From positions 1 to 13,546 of the forward strand of contig JAUWJN010000029.1 of NCBI GenBank assembly GCA_030607655.1: a stretch of 13,546 nt of DNA, given 5' to 3'. Position 1 is the stretch's first letter, and every line of letters starts with the position of its first letter. The notes beneath the pieces were generated by a model. The model saw only the letters and a list, made by a program, of their open reading frames with translations. It was not told the DNA's origin and made no database searches. The translations under genes were made by a program, and so were the position numbers. Positions 13,033 to 13,546 of the stretch are shown here, piece by piece. Source of the stretch: a bacterium. Lineage in GTDB: Bacteria > Armatimonadota > Zipacnadia > Zipacnadales > Zipacnadaceae.

Positions 13033-13546
13033 CTAAAGCTGGTGTATTATCTCTCGTACCTGCGGCCACAGTTGCTTGTAAAGCTCAAAGTAGCGTTCAT
13101 AGCGCTGGTGCATCTCGGGGTCAGGCTTGTAGAGAGTACGCTCTCGTACAAGCTGCTGGACTGCCTGGGGAACGGAATCATACACTCCGGTGGCTACTCC
13201 GCCGAGGATTGCCCCCGCCAGACAGCCGCTCTCACTAACGTTAAGAGTCACCACTTCCTTGCCGGTAATATCGGCCTTCAGTTGCAGCCAATACGGATTT
13301 TTGGCCCCGCCGCCGGTGGCCCGCAGCCGCTGAATATCCACCCCGGCTTGCACTAATGAGTCAATGTTCAACCGCAGATCAAGGCAGATGCCCTCCAGCA
13401 GGCCCTTAATGAAGGTTTTGCGGTCGGTGCCGATGGTCAGGCCGACCAGTGCGCCCCGGGCCTGGGCATCCATATATGGGGTACCTGAGCCGGCAAAGTA
13501 AGGGCCCAACAGCAACCCTGTCGGCCCCTCGGGCCGGTCCGCGAGG
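13033..13546 (-). CDS. FGGY-family carbohydrate kinase, C-terminal part (cut by window edge)
   Basis: The minus-strand frame is open to the window edge and encodes the C-terminal 170 or so residues of an FGGY sugar kinase (xylulokinase-like), which phosphorylates a pentose or related sugar with ATP. Family signatures are GLLLGPYFAGSGTPYMD, ARGALVGLTIG, LLEGICLDLR, the ATP-site GGGAKNPYWLQLKADITG, and ESGCLAGAILGGVATGVY. The apparent TTG start at 13515 is not real because the frame continues in homologous sequence (RPEGPTG) beyond it. It is the first gene of a pair with eamA. The N-terminal sugar-binding half, which would decide the substrate, lies outside the window. Confidence 0.9.
   Translation of the reverse strand, partial: LADRPEGPTGLLLGPYFAGSGTPYMDAQARGALVGLTIGTDRKTFIKGLLEGICLDLRLNIDSLVQAGVDIQRLRATGGGAKNPYWLQLKADITGKEVVTLNVSESGCLAGAILGGVATGVYDSVPQAVQQLVRERTLYKPDPEMHQRYERYFELYKQLWPQVREIIHQL

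Noticed and set aside
1..13546. tRNA, rRNA, CRISPR array or transposase gene
   Set aside because: Reading both strands showed no cloverleaf with a CCA-end pattern, no regularly spaced direct repeats and no transposase or integrase motifs.

Overview
The window is bacterial chromosomal DNA with moderately high GC (mid-to-high 50s percent by eye) and compact genes. Clear Shine-Dalgarno sites precede many but not all genes. The housekeeping genes (short-type thiC, ammonia-dependent nadE, rsmI) do not fix the lineage. The mix of an uncharacterised beta-helix protein, an L,D-transpeptidase with a Kre9-like Ig domain, orphan small-protein families and a REP-like repeat would suit a poorly sampled environmental phylum, for example an Armatimonadota- or Chloroflexota-like group. 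That placement is a guess.

Layout. (1) 1-5539, plus strand: the tail of an unrecognised gene, a secreted L,D-transpeptidase, a large right-handed beta-helix protein, a class III (GabT-like) aminotransferase and an IolE-like sugar isomerase/epimerase. The last three look like a small carbohydrate or amino-sugar catabolic set. (2) 5556-7697: a damaged accessory island. It opens with a plus-strand pseudogene (membrane anchor plus GYVNW domain, at least two frameshifts, ending in a REP-like hairpin). A minus-strand cassette follows, in transcription order: a short frameshifted ORF, a 338-aa protein combining an EVE/PUA-like N-terminus with an HSDR_N PD-(D/E)XK nuclease, an N-terminal scrap of a type I restriction HsdR subunit, a 73-aa orphan and an 86-aa orphan. 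The nuclease and the 73-aa gene carry a nearly identical leader around their Shine-Dalgarno site, and the 86-aa gene shares its core. (3) 7741-12562, plus strand: a promoter and structured leader, thiC, a membrane-anchored PpiC/SurA-type foldase with TPRs, nadE and rsmI. (4) 12570-13546, minus strand: a single-domain EamA transporter and the C-terminal part of an FGGY sugar kinase, convergent with rsmI.

The best candidate for an unusual system is the minus-strand nuclease cassette. The EVE-like plus HSDR_N architecture has the residues expected of an active RecB-like nuclease but no helicase, which suggests a stand-alone, possibly modification-dependent restriction factor beside the ruins of a type I system. 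The second candidate is the thiC leader: no TPP riboswitch is visible, but there is a stem and a partial resemblance to a cobalamin riboswitch core. Both are inferences from reading the sequence.
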